Shown: piece after piece, positions 1 through 8,927 of the stretch
Layout: each line of letters starts with the position of its first letter
Position numbering within the stretch: position 1 is the stretch's first letter
Source: Aquiflexum balticum DSM 16537
Lineage (GTDB): Bacteria > Bacteroidota > Bacteroidia > Cytophagales > Cyclobacteriaceae
NCBI RefSeq assembly: GCF_900176595.1
Contig: NZ_LT838813.1
Coordinates: forward strand, 2,746,001 to 2,810,000
Reading direction: 5' to 3'
DNA: 64,000 nucleotides
Translations under genes and position numbers: made by a program
Notes under the pieces: generated by a model
Told to the model about the DNA's origin: nothing
Database searches by the model: none
The model's input: only the letters and a program-made list of their open reading frames with translations

Positions 1-273
1 AATTTTCTCTTCGATTTCAACCTCATCAGGTATTTCCTGAATAATCGGCTGTTCAATTGGAGGCGGTGGTGGTGGTGGTTGTTCTGTAATCGGAATGTCC
101 AACAGTTCCTCAAAATCGTCGGTTACACTCCCAAGATCTTTCAAAGGTCCCAAATCATAGGACTTATATTCGAAAGCAAATAGGACCAATCCGACGCTAA
201 TGAGCAAACCAAGATTCAAAAACATTCCTGTTCTCTTGGTTAAATCCGCTTTTGGCGTCTTTTTAGCTTCCAT
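1..273 (-). CDS. TonB-family energy transducer, N-terminal part (truncated by window edge)
   Basis: The first 91 codons are visible and the rest runs off the window. The start is ATG at 271-273 on the minus strand. The visible part has a basic N-terminus, one membrane span at about residues 17-35, then an acidic stretch and a run of seven prolines (about 66-72) followed by acidic residues. That is the layout of TonB, an inner-membrane protein that carries proton-motive force across the periplasm to outer-membrane receptors. The C-terminal TonB domain is outside the window, so the family call rests on the N-terminus. It lies about 70 bp downstream of the VanZ-like gene in the same orientation. 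Confidence 0.75.
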   Translation of the reverse strand, partial: MEAKKTPKADLTKRTGMFLNLGLLISVGLVLFAFEYKSYDLGPLKDLGSVTDDFEELLDIPITEQPPPPPPPIEQPIIQEIPDEVEIEEKI

Positions 274-342
274 GGTTGTTTTTTATAGAGTTATTAATTT
301 TACACAATGTACGGAATAACAATTCTAGCCAATTATTTTAAA

Positions 343-723
343 TTATACAAGTTTACTTCCTGCCTTGTATAAAATAAAAAAAGTCATGAATCCGAATATT
401 CCTCCTACTAAGTTTGCAACGATATCGTAGTAATCAAAAGTTCGATTTGGTACGAATAATTGCAAGTACTCTGCTAATATAGGAAATATTAAAACAAATA
501 CTAATAAATTAGTAATAAAATATTTCATGTTGATTAGCCTCTCTGAATTTATTGATCCTATTCTTAGCCAAAGAAAGGAAAGTGTAGCAAAGAGTATGAA
601 ATGGCCCAATTTATCCCTAACTGAAAAAACCGGGAAATTCTTAAGGGTATTTCCAGGTGTCCACAGTAGCAATGATACAATTATCAGCCAAAATAGCGCC
701 GGAATTAACCTTTTTAACTTCAA
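343..723 (-). CDS. VanZ-like family membrane protein
   Basis: This is a 126-residue protein with about four hydrophobic segments. A DKLGHF motif follows the first loop, and a Tyr-Asp-Ile-Asn-like element (YYDIVANLVGG) precedes the last span. Both are typical of short VanZ-like proteins. VanZ confers low-level teicoplanin resistance in enterococci, but the role of these short homologues is not known. The only usable start is a TTG at 721-723, just 4 bp after the gcvH stop, with an AGGA-like element inside the end of gcvH, so translational coupling is likely. No earlier in-frame ATG is available. Confidence 0.75.
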   Translation of the reverse strand: MKLKRLIPALFWLIIVSLLLWTPGNTLKNFPVFSVRDKLGHFILFATLSFLWLRIGSINSERLINMKYFITNLLVFVLIFPILAEYLQLFVPNRTFDYYDIVANLVGGIFGFMTFFILYKAGSKLV

Positions 724-727
724 TTTT

Positions 728-1108
728 TTAGTTTCCTACCAGTTCTGAATATTCTTCAGGAGAAAGCAAGTCACTGTTTGAGATATCACCTGTGATTTTG
801 ACTTTGATCATCCAGCCCTGATCATAGGGGGACTCATTTACCAATTCCGGAGAAGATTCCAATTCTTCGTTAAATTCGATGATTTCACCATCAATAGGCA
901 TAAAAAGATCGGAAACTGTTTTGACTGCTTCAACTGTTCCGAAGACTTCTCCGGTTGCAATTGTTTCACCAATAGTTTCAACTTCTACATATACAATATC
1001 ACCTAGTTCTCTTTGGGCAAATTCTGTGATTCCTATTACTGCGATTCCATCTTCAATTCTTACCCATTCGTGATCTTTTGTGTATTTGAGTTCTTCTGGA
1101 AAATTCAT
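728..1108 (-). CDS. gcvH: Glycine cleavage system H protein
   Basis: This 126-residue protein has the normal length of GcvH, the lipoyl carrier of the glycine cleavage complex. It shuttles the aminomethyl group from the P protein to the T protein and is re-oxidised by the L protein. The N-terminal KYTKDHEW motif and the lipoylation loop (VEAVKTVSD, with Lys63 as expected lipoyl-lysine) are present. The ATG at 1106-1108 fits the family start. It lies 61 bp downstream of sprA and just upstream of the VanZ-like gene. The other gcv genes are not in this window. Confidence 0.95.
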   Translation of the reverse strand: MNFPEELKYTKDHEWVRIEDGIAVIGITEFAQRELGDIVYVEVETIGETIATGEVFGTVEAVKTVSDLFMPIDGEIIEFNEELESSPELVNESPYDQGWMIKVKITGDISNSDLLSPEEYSELVGN

Positions 1109-1169
1109 GTTTTGTTTCTTTTTTTTTTAAAGGATTTCAAAAATACAAGGTTTAATCAAATGTAAAAAT

Positions 1170-4100
1170 CTATTGTGCTAAATTAAATCGTAATTGTCCA
1201 CCAAAGGCTGTAGAGCTTCGTCTGAAGGCGGTTGTAACTCTCGGATCGTTGATAGTTCTGTCAAAATAGAAGGTAATGTTAAGACTTTTATTGATCACAT
1301 ATCCTATTGTAGGTCGAATTTGAATGTTTAAGTTTCCATTGGTTACCGTACTGCCCTCTTCTATTTTTCTTTGGATTTGACGTGTATCTACCACACGGGT
1401 GTTTATTCGTATTTGAAGGTCATTTTGTAATACCTCCTGTCTTCCCTGGATTTTAAAAGGAATTTTGACACCTGCTTTTGTATATCCAAGATCAAAGCCA
1501 AAGTCTCTGCTACTTTGTTCGGTGACTTGTGCATTGGAAAAATTCAGGCCGATATTTCTTTCAGTGTTATATTCCATTTTTATGTTCAACCTGTCTTTTG
1601 TAAGTAAATCAACTCCCAATAAAGGAGAAAATCTTTCTGATAAAACGACCTGATTGAGGATAAAAATGGGGATGAAATCACCAAATTCATTGGTCAGAGA
1701 GGCCCTGGGGAATTCTTGAATGCGATTGAACAATTCCAATCCGGATTGATAAATCAGGGAGTTGGAAAAATTGCTTACTTCATAAGTGGAGGTATACCCA
1801 TGTACCAGATTTATGCTGGAGAAATATTCCTTTAATGCGGGGATTTGACTTAATCCTTTGTAATCCACTCTCCAATTTGGCAAGGGTATTCTTGGGAAAG
1901 GATTGAGGTCGATTGTATTTGCATCCCTACCGGAGTAAGCAGCCAAAAATGATAAAGCGAGAACATCCTGACCATTTATCGAATATTCGCCATCTCCTGT
2001 ATTCGCTGCATTTAATCTTGATTGGATGATGCTTCTGTTTTGTTCAAAATCGGTGAAAAGAGGCGAATTATTGTTTTGATCATCTCTAGCCAATGTTGTC
2101 TTAATCATCGAATAGGTGATACTATACCCACTCATTCTGTTTGGGCTCAATGAAGCAAATGAACCTGGGTTTTCCAGTGAATTTCTAAATATTTCTGAAT
2201 AATCACCTGTCTCTCTTTTTCTTGCCTCAAGCGTAATTCTAAAGTCCCTTATAGGTTCTGCAATGGCATTGATATCCAGATTTCTGGTTTGATTCTGTCG
2301 GAATAGTTGGGTGAGTTCAGTGCTGGGAGCCAGCAATCCCTGATTTGCCAAATCAAATCTGACATTTGGATCCTGGCTGCCAAAAATAAAACCAAGACCT
2401 TGATTCAAAAAGCTTCTATCCAGCCCTAACAAACCAGTCTCGGCCATATATCCGGGAAGAAATGTGCCTTCAACTATGGAATACCTGAAGTTGATATCTT
2501 TGACCATTGTGATGAATTTGATAAAACTTCTAGTGAAGGGTGTACCTATGGTGTCTTCAGCACTGACAGCTGTTCGGCCTGGAATACTTGGCCTTTTAGG
2601 GGCATTTAAAGCCCTGTATTTGGCATTTTTGTTGTACAGTTTCACAAAATCAAATTTTCCGGTCAGTGATTGGTCCCGGGTGTTTTGTATTACATTTCCA
2701 AGGGTGTCTCTTTGACCGATTGCTCCTGTTAGCCAGGTATAATTAGCAGCGTATCGGTAATCCATTCCTATCCAATCTGTAAATCCGATTTTATCTAAAG
2801 GTATTTTATAGTTTGCGTTTATTTGATGGTTGTAATTGGTGGTCCTGCCAAAATTGCGGACGTTGTTTCTTACAGAATCTCGTTTGGCTTGGGTATCCAA
2901 ATCACCTTCGGGTTCATCCACGACAGCCAAAGTCCTTCCCATATAATCCACACGAAGGTTTTTGGTCAAATCCCAATTCAAGTTGAATGTTCTGTTGATA
3001 AAAAAGCTTTTTTGAAAGAAAGGATCAACTCCATCTGTTGTCAACTCGTCATTTCTGTATTGCGTCCGTATAAATCGCCTATCCACATCCAAACGGGCGG
3101 AAAAAGAAGTAGGGACAAAGTTGAAATTGATATCCCGGATCAGACTAAAATTGCTTCCCCCTAACCATTCGGAGTTTTTAAACGGTTCTAAAACAGCAGG
3201 TTTGGGTTGATACACATAGGCTATATTTCCCAGATAAGATTCGAAATCATAACTTTGGGTATTGATATTACTCTGGCGTACGGAACCATAGGCATATGAG
3301 AAGGAAAAATTACTCAGGTCATATATCCTGGTTTTTTCTTGATTGGGGTTTTTATTTTTCCGGACGTTTGTGAAGCCTATATTTCTTCGTCTCATTTGGT
3401 CCAAAACCTGACTTCTATAAAATTCCCGCTCTTCATTTGTCCTAAATTTATCCAAAGCCAATTCAAAAGGTACGTCAGGATTTAAGGGATCAAATTGCGG
3501 TTTACTGCTTGCATTTTCAAAGCTGATATACATTGGGATGCTCATGTTAAGTCCTTCCGGTAACAGCTTGTTTATGTTGACGTTGGCAGAAATGTCATAT
3601 TGGGTGGCAGCAAAGGTTGCCCTTTGGGAAAGTCGGGTTTCTAAACCACCAAATCCAAATGTGCTATGTCTTACTGATGTTGAAATGGTTGCAACATCAG
3701 CGATCTGGGCATTGACAATGGCATTTGCTGCCCAACCTGAGGATTCTTTGGAACCTGTCACCCTCAATTCATTGGCCCATATACACACGGATTTGGAGGC
3801 TCCGCCGCCATTTCCAGGGTTTCTGATTCCTATCATCATTGACTGGATCAGACTTAATTCCGGTCTTCCGACTACAGTTACTTTATATTGTCTTATGTCT
3901 TCTGTAAATGCAAGATTCAAAGGTACCCTTTGGTTGTCACGACTGACCTTGACCCCTACAATTTCACTGATGGCAATGTCTATTTCATTTTCAGATGGCC
4001 AAATCTGAAGTGGGTCCCTTGTTCCTCTTGGTGTGATCTTAAGTGGAACTTCAATTTCATAATAGTTATCAGTGTAGTCCGTTCCCAACCTTAAGAATGC

Positions 4101-7100
4101 GGTAAGTTCCCCATCCTGAGTGTCTTCACTACTAGCATGAAAAAACATTTTTAGTCTTTCAAACTGTACCAAATCCAAAGAACTTGCATTTTTGAAAACA
4201 CCCCTTGCGTCTTTGGCCTGTAAGTCTTCTACACATAGCCTTATAGACTGTTCATTTAGAACTCTTTCTACCGAAGCCAGATTGTCGCGGTCCCTTACAA
4301 TTCCAGGAGGAAGGACATACGGGATTTGAGTGGCGCTTCCCTGACCATTTTCTTCAATATTAACCACATCTACATTGAAATTGGAATTGTCGGGCTCTGG
4401 TATCTCAAAAAAACCTCTTTCAAACAATGATTCCTGGAATACCCGCCATTGACTGGCCACCAACCTGAAATGGGCCATTCGGAGGACTGCCGGCTGTTCA
4501 AAATCGGTCAGGTAAGTTCGGATATAACGTATAGATTTAAATCCGGAAATATTTCCCTGAACCCTATCAGGGGTTCTGACAGGGATCCTGAATAGATACC
4601 AATCTACCTGATCTCCATTTTGGTTTGAAGTAACCTTATCAACAATATAATTGCTGCCTACTTCCATTTGGCCTGGCCTTAGGTCGATTTCATATTCATA
4701 ATATGCTTCCAGTTCATTGACGGTATTGTCGCTATTCAGGTCTTCATTGTTTGGTAAGTTGCTTCCGGCAGGGGTGAAGGCAAGATTCACATTTGTAGTG
4801 ATCGGAGTGTTACCTTCCATACCATTAAACTTTTTATGCCTCTCCAGAATTTTGATATCGTTATTGTCAAATTCTTCATCCAAGTAATAGTTGAAGTCAT
4901 CTGCCGACGGATCTTGGGTTATAGTTTGCAAAGCATTTGGGGCAACATTTAGACGATTGATAAATCGGTCATTGAAAAATTCAGCCTCATCAGTATTTTT
5001 TAGACCATCCAATCCAACATCCTGGTTTGCTCTTGCTTCAGCGGAATTATCAAAAGCTGGTATCAAAAATTGGTCTCTTGTAATTCTTCCCCATTCTGTG
5101 GTATTGGCGGATGCAGGATTTCCATCAGCTGGAAGCCCATTTTCAAAACCATGGCGGCTGTCTTTGATGATATCTTCGGATACTTCACCTAAGTTAAATC
5201 TTAATTTGCCTCCGGTAGTATTGTTTTCATTGAAGATTCCATCTAAAACTCTCCCATTTGGACCTTCGATGAAAGGGTCAAGTAACCAGAATTCTATGAA
5301 TTCAATGTTAGTTCTGTCAAAATCAACTTCAGTGGTGACTGCTCTTGTGACACCGCCATAATTTTCACGGGGATTGGGAAGTAAACCCTCAGGAGTCAGG
5401 TTAGTGTTGTAATTGTACATACCCCTCTCATGAGGGAAATAGGCCAATTCAAACAATGGCTCAGGAACTACAATTACATCCCGGTCTCTGCTTTGAAAAA
5501 TTTCCTGAGGCAGAACACGCCTTACATAATGATTAATCCTATCCTCTCTTGTAATGTTTGTAGGGACTCCCGGCCCTCCTTCTCTATAAAAAACATTATC
5601 GATATTGTACCAGGCAACCCGCGCTCTCCTGTATGCATTTCCTAACCTATCTTCAGTCAATGAACTGAGATCAAATTGATTGTCGTCTGTTTTTGGAGTG
5701 GATGCCAAATTCCAAGATTGCGCTGCAGATGCACCTAAATAATAGGGGGTAATGGCCGTCTCAAAATCATCAATATAGGAAGCTTGTTCTCCATTAACCC
5801 TGTTGGAGGTTCCTGGAAGAAGCTGGGCAAATTCTCCGCTAAATTGAACAATCGATTTTTCTTTGGTATTGGTAAATGGAAGTGCATCGGCCAATTTGGT
5901 AAGGAATCTTGATTCATCGTTGAAATTAGCATCCAATCCCCACATACTGTTTCTAAGTGTTTCACTTCCCGTGGCTATTCTGGTGATATTTGGTCTTTCA
6001 TTCAAATATAGGAAGGTACCTCCCAGAGTGAATTTATCACTAAAAAGATAATCAAATCTCGTTCCGAGCAAACTTCTTGTTTGGAATGAAACCAAATCAG
6101 CTTTTTCAAAATTGATGGAAATTCTTTTTCCTGATTGTAAGATCCCTTCATTAATGATATTCACCCTTCCGAAGTTATAGTCCACAGTATAATCGACGCC
6201 TTCGGTTAATGGGATGTTTCCGGCCATAACAATCACTGATCCTGGGGATATATTCAAACCAGGCAGCATGATTTCATTTGAAGACCCTGCGTTCAATCTA
6301 CCTTTGATGAAAAATTTGTCATAACGGGTGACCAATTCAGCATCAGCTTGCGTAGTTCTGTATAAGGTATCAAAAACGAATTTATTGGCCAGATTTGTCT
6401 CATTGGGGAGAAACAGATTTCTTAAGGTCCTACCAAATGGTTCAAGTACAGGAAAAATCAAAAGACCACGTTCCGGAACTATAGTAATGCCCGGTATAAA
6501 GTCAAAATTACCGTCGGGAGCAGGGTCATTTTGAGGGTTTAAATTATCCAGTCCTGTTATTCGGATCAGAGGGTTATTGGCCACATTCTGCCCTTCCAAC
6601 AGGGAAGGATTGTCTAAACCGGTTCTATCATCTCTATAAATTACCTGAAGTTGAAACCCATCGCTTTGGACCTGATTTGCATTTAAATTGTAAATATTTT
6701 TCATCATCAAATCCCATGTAGGAATATTGATGTTAATCCTAGCAGGCCTTAACATTTTCAGGTAAATAAGGTCACTTATGGGCCGGTTTTGGTAATCTTC
6801 AGAAAGTTCACCCACTTTATACACTTGTCCGTTAATGGTATATTCGTAGGATACAGCTAACACTTCATCATTTTGAAGCCTTCTGGAAAGTGAAACATAT
6901 CCCAGTTCTCTGTTGAATATATATTCGGTAGGTGCCAGTTTTCTTGCCCCGCTCACCTGTTCGAAGTCATCTCCCCTGATCAGTCCCAACTGAGATTCAA
7001 TTTCACCCGAACCTGTATCGAACGGTCTGAATGCAGGATTGGCATTCAAATTCCGAAAAAGTAAGTTGGCATCATTAGAAGCAGGAGAGCCCGGATTTCC

Positions 7101-8306
7101 GGTACCTATATTTGGATTATTCGGCTTATATATTCTGTTGCCTTCTCCCAAATCCATGAATGAGACAAAATTTCTTAAGGTCTCTGTATTCTGTGCACGA
7201 TTCATGATATAAACTTCAACCCTAGTGATGTTTACACCGGAAAGAATCTGGGGAAGACCCCTAAGCCATCTTTCATAATTGTCACGAAAGAAATGTCCCA
7301 AAAAGAAATGCCTGTTTTCATCATAGGCGGATCCTTGGATTTCAAATTGTCTTCCCTGTCCTCCGCCTTCTATCACCAATTCATCTCTACGGCCTCTTTG
7401 GGTAGAGGCAACTCCTGTCACGAGCAGTTTGCCAAATTGCATTTGGGTTTTGACTCCAAAAAGATTTTGAGCACCTTGAATCAGACTGTTTTGAATAGGC
7501 ATACTTACATTGCCAATTTCAATTGACTTGATAATATCCTCTTGAAAACCCGTGTATTCTACTTTTAGCTGATTTTGAAAATCAAAAGAATTATTGGAGT
7601 CAAAATTTGCCCCAATCTTCATTTTTTGTCCCAAAGTGCCGATTACCGACATCTGAATCTGTTGGTTAAAATTGAAGTTGCCGTTTTGTTGCTGACGGAT
7701 GGGGATGGCAGGATTATCTATCCTTCTGAATATGGCGCCAAGGTCAAGATTGACAAATCCTGTAGGGATAATGTTGATTTCATTTCCCCCAAATATCCTG
7801 TCGAAGCTCGGACTGGTTGTAATCGGTGGTATCAGATTCCTTCCACCAACAGGGCTGTCTCCATCCAAACCTTTTGATCGGCTTCTCCAATATTCTTGCC
7901 TTACCCGATATTCCTGAATCTTTGAAAATTCATCAAAATCATAGACCTGTCCTGAATTAACCTCATTGGAATCCAACTGTTCCCTTACCCTATATCGGAC
8001 AACAGAATCCATCTCCACCTGAATATTTGATTCCGTGGGATTAAATTGATAAAATGGGGAGTACTTGGGCAAAAATTGATTTTGCTGCGGAAAAAGAGGA
8101 TTCGTATTGAGATTTTGCCATAGCAAAAAAGAAGGGAGCATTCTCCTTTTGTTAAGAGAATCCAATCTTACATTGAGGCTATCAGATTTTCTATCTTCCT
8201 GACTAATTGAATCTGGCAAAAAGGTAAAAAATGACAACGTCAATAGAAGACCTATTGATAGCAGGTTAAATCGAGCGCCTTTTTTTGAAAAAAATTGCGG
8301 ATACAA
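1170..8306 (-). CDS. sprA: SprA, outer-membrane translocon of the type IX secretion system
   Basis: At 2378 residues the protein matches the size of SprA, the single-chain outer-membrane barrel through which type IX secretion substrates leave the cell; it was first found as a gliding-motility protein in Flavobacterium. An N-terminal signal sequence (about residues 1-36) is followed by long beta-rich, Asn/Arg/Phe-rich barrel sequence and no other domain. The C-terminus ends in a barrel-type strand. The start needs comment: an in-frame stop lies just upstream and no ATG occurs before the signal peptide, so the TTG at 8304-8306 is the best start. It follows ruvA by 21 bp, an arrangement (maeB-ruvA-sprA) common in Bacteroidota. 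Its presence implies this organism exports proteins by T9SS and may glide. Confidence 0.95.
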   Translation of the reverse strand: MYPQFFSKKGARFNLLSIGLLLTLSFFTFLPDSISQEDRKSDSLNVRLDSLNKRRMLPSFLLWQNLNTNPLFPQQNQFLPKYSPFYQFNPTESNIQVEMDSVVRYRVREQLDSNEVNSGQVYDFDEFSKIQEYRVRQEYWRSRSKGLDGDSPVGGRNLIPPITTSPSFDRIFGGNEINIIPTGFVNLDLGAIFRRIDNPAIPIRQQQNGNFNFNQQIQMSVIGTLGQKMKIGANFDSNNSFDFQNQLKVEYTGFQEDIIKSIEIGNVSMPIQNSLIQGAQNLFGVKTQMQFGKLLVTGVASTQRGRRDELVIEGGGQGRQFEIQGSAYDENRHFFLGHFFRDNYERWLRGLPQILSGVNITRVEVYIMNRAQNTETLRNFVSFMDLGEGNRIYKPNNPNIGTGNPGSPASNDANLLFRNLNANPAFRPFDTGSGEIESQLGLIRGDDFEQVSGARKLAPTEYIFNRELGYVSLSRRLQNDEVLAVSYEYTINGQVYKVGELSEDYQNRPISDLIYLKMLRPARININIPTWDLMMKNIYNLNANQVQSDGFQLQVIYRDDRTGLDNPSLLEGQNVANNPLIRITGLDNLNPQNDPAPDGNFDFIPGITIVPERGLLIFPVLEPFGRTLRNLFLPNETNLANKFVFDTLYRTTQADAELVTRYDKFFIKGRLNAGSSNEIMLPGLNISPGSVIVMAGNIPLTEGVDYTVDYNFGRVNIINEGILQSGKRISINFEKADLVSFQTRSLLGTRFDYLFSDKFTLGGTFLYLNERPNITRIATGSETLRNSMWGLDANFNDESRFLTKLADALPFTNTKEKSIVQFSGEFAQLLPGTSNRVNGEQASYIDDFETAITPYYLGASAAQSWNLASTPKTDDNQFDLSSLTEDRLGNAYRRARVAWYNIDNVFYREGGPGVPTNITREDRINHYVRRVLPQEIFQSRDRDVIVVPEPLFELAYFPHERGMYNYNTNLTPEGLLPNPRENYGGVTRAVTTEVDFDRTNIEFIEFWLLDPFIEGPNGRVLDGIFNENNTTGGKLRFNLGEVSEDIIKDSRHGFENGLPADGNPASANTTEWGRITRDQFLIPAFDNSAEARANQDVGLDGLKNTDEAEFFNDRFINRLNVAPNALQTITQDPSADDFNYYLDEEFDNNDIKILERHKKFNGMEGNTPITTNVNLAFTPAGSNLPNNEDLNSDNTVNELEAYYEYEIDLRPGQMEVGSNYIVDKVTSNQNGDQVDWYLFRIPVRTPDRVQGNISGFKSIRYIRTYLTDFEQPAVLRMAHFRLVASQWRVFQESLFERGFFEIPEPDNSNFNVDVVNIEENGQGSATQIPYVLPPGIVRDRDNLASVERVLNEQSIRLCVEDLQAKDARGVFKNASSLDLVQFERLKMFFHASSEDTQDGELTAFLRLGTDYTDNYYEIEVPLKITPRGTRDPLQIWPSENEIDIAISEIVGVKVSRDNQRVPLNLAFTEDIRQYKVTVVGRPELSLIQSMMIGIRNPGNGGGASKSVCIWANELRVTGSKESSGWAANAIVNAQIADVATISTSVRHSTFGFGGLETRLSQRATFAATQYDISANVNINKLLPEGLNMSIPMYISFENASSKPQFDPLNPDVPFELALDKFRTNEEREFYRSQVLDQMRRRNIGFTNVRKNKNPNQEKTRIYDLSNFSFSYAYGSVRQSNINTQSYDFESYLGNIAYVYQPKPAVLEPFKNSEWLGGSNFSLIRDINFNFVPTSFSARLDVDRRFIRTQYRNDELTTDGVDPFFQKSFFINRTFNLNWDLTKNLRVDYMGRTLAVVDEPEGDLDTQAKRDSVRNNVRNFGRTTNYNHQINANYKIPLDKIGFTDWIGMDYRYAANYTWLTGAIGQRDTLGNVIQNTRDQSLTGKFDFVKLYNKNAKYRALNAPKRPSIPGRTAVSAEDTIGTPFTRSFIKFITMVKDINFRYSIVEGTFLPGYMAETGLLGLDRSFLNQGLGFIFGSQDPNVRFDLANQGLLAPSTELTQLFRQNQTRNLDINAIAEPIRDFRITLEARKRETGDYSEIFRNSLENPGSFASLSPNRMSGYSITYSMIKTTLARDDQNNNSPLFTDFEQNRSIIQSRLNAANTGDGEYSINGQDVLALSFLAAYSGRDANTIDLNPFPRIPLPNWRVDYKGLSQIPALKEYFSSINLVHGYTSTYEVSNFSNSLIYQSGLELFNRIQEFPRASLTNEFGDFIPIFILNQVVLSERFSPLLGVDLLTKDRLNIKMEYNTERNIGLNFSNAQVTEQSSRDFGFDLGYTKAGVKIPFKIQGRQEVLQNDLQIRINTRVVDTRQIQRKIEEGSTVTNGNLNIQIRPTIGYVINKSLNITFYFDRTINDPRVTTAFRRSSTAFGGQLRFNLAQ

Positions 8307-8327
8307 AGACAGTTAGGTTTGTAATGA

Positions 8328-8927
8328 TTATGGGTTTTTTAAAGATGCTTTAATTAATTCTTCCAAAGAAATTTCCGAAGCAGATTTTTTTAAAACTGCG
8401 GCAATATTTTTTTCAGCAGCAAGTTTGGGGAATCCTAAAGTCAATAATGCTTGTAACGCTTCTTCTTTGATTTTATTGCTGGTTTTCCCAAAAGCGGATG
8501 ACTGAATTGGAGAACTTCCTGATGCTTCTTTTGTGATTTTGTCCTTTAATTCCAAAATTATTCTTTGGGCAGTTTTAATTCCTACTCCTTTCACATTTTG
8601 AATAGTCCGGACATCTTCTTGGATGATAGCGTGTTCCAATTCATCAGAACTCAAAGATGAAAGAATCATCAAAGCTGTATTCGGACCTACTCCGGAAATT
8701 GAAATAAGATTCAAAAAAAGTTTTTTTTCTGATTCTTCTTTAAAACCATAAAGGGTGTGTGCATCTTCTTTGATATGTTGAAAGGTGAGGAGCATAATCT
8801 GCTCCTCATCTTTGATCTGTGTATAAGTCTGTAGGGAAATTTTCACTTGGTATCCCACTCCCGAAATGTCAATGATGACAAAAGTAGGATCTTTGTATGC
8901 CAACTTACCTTTTAAATATGCAATCAT
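8328..8927 (-). CDS. ruvA: Holliday junction branch migration protein RuvA
   Basis: This 199-residue protein has the usual length and start (MIAYLKG) of RuvA. RuvA tetramers bind four-way DNA junctions and recruit the RuvB motor for branch migration in recombinational repair. The N-terminal OB-fold is followed by two helix-hairpin-helix motifs (ISGVGPNTAL near residue 80 and VKGVGIKTAQRI near 115) and a C-terminal three-helix domain that contacts RuvB (LQALLTLGF). The ATG overlaps the maeB stop as ATGA. It is encoded away from ruvB and ruvC, as is usual in this phylum. Confidence 0.96.
   Translation of the reverse strand: MIAYLKGKLAYKDPTFVIIDISGVGYQVKISLQTYTQIKDEEQIMLLTFQHIKEDAHTLYGFKEESEKKLFLNLISISGVGPNTALMILSSLSSDELEHAIIQEDVRTIQNVKGVGIKTAQRIILELKDKITKEASGSSPIQSSAFGKTSNKIKEEALQALLTLGFPKLAAEKNIAAVLKKSASEISLEELIKASLKNP

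Noticed and set aside
3538-4008. 156-codon plus-strand open frame within sprA
   Set aside because: It lies wholly opposite a confident gene, has no family features or ribosome site, and reflects codon bias of the true frame.
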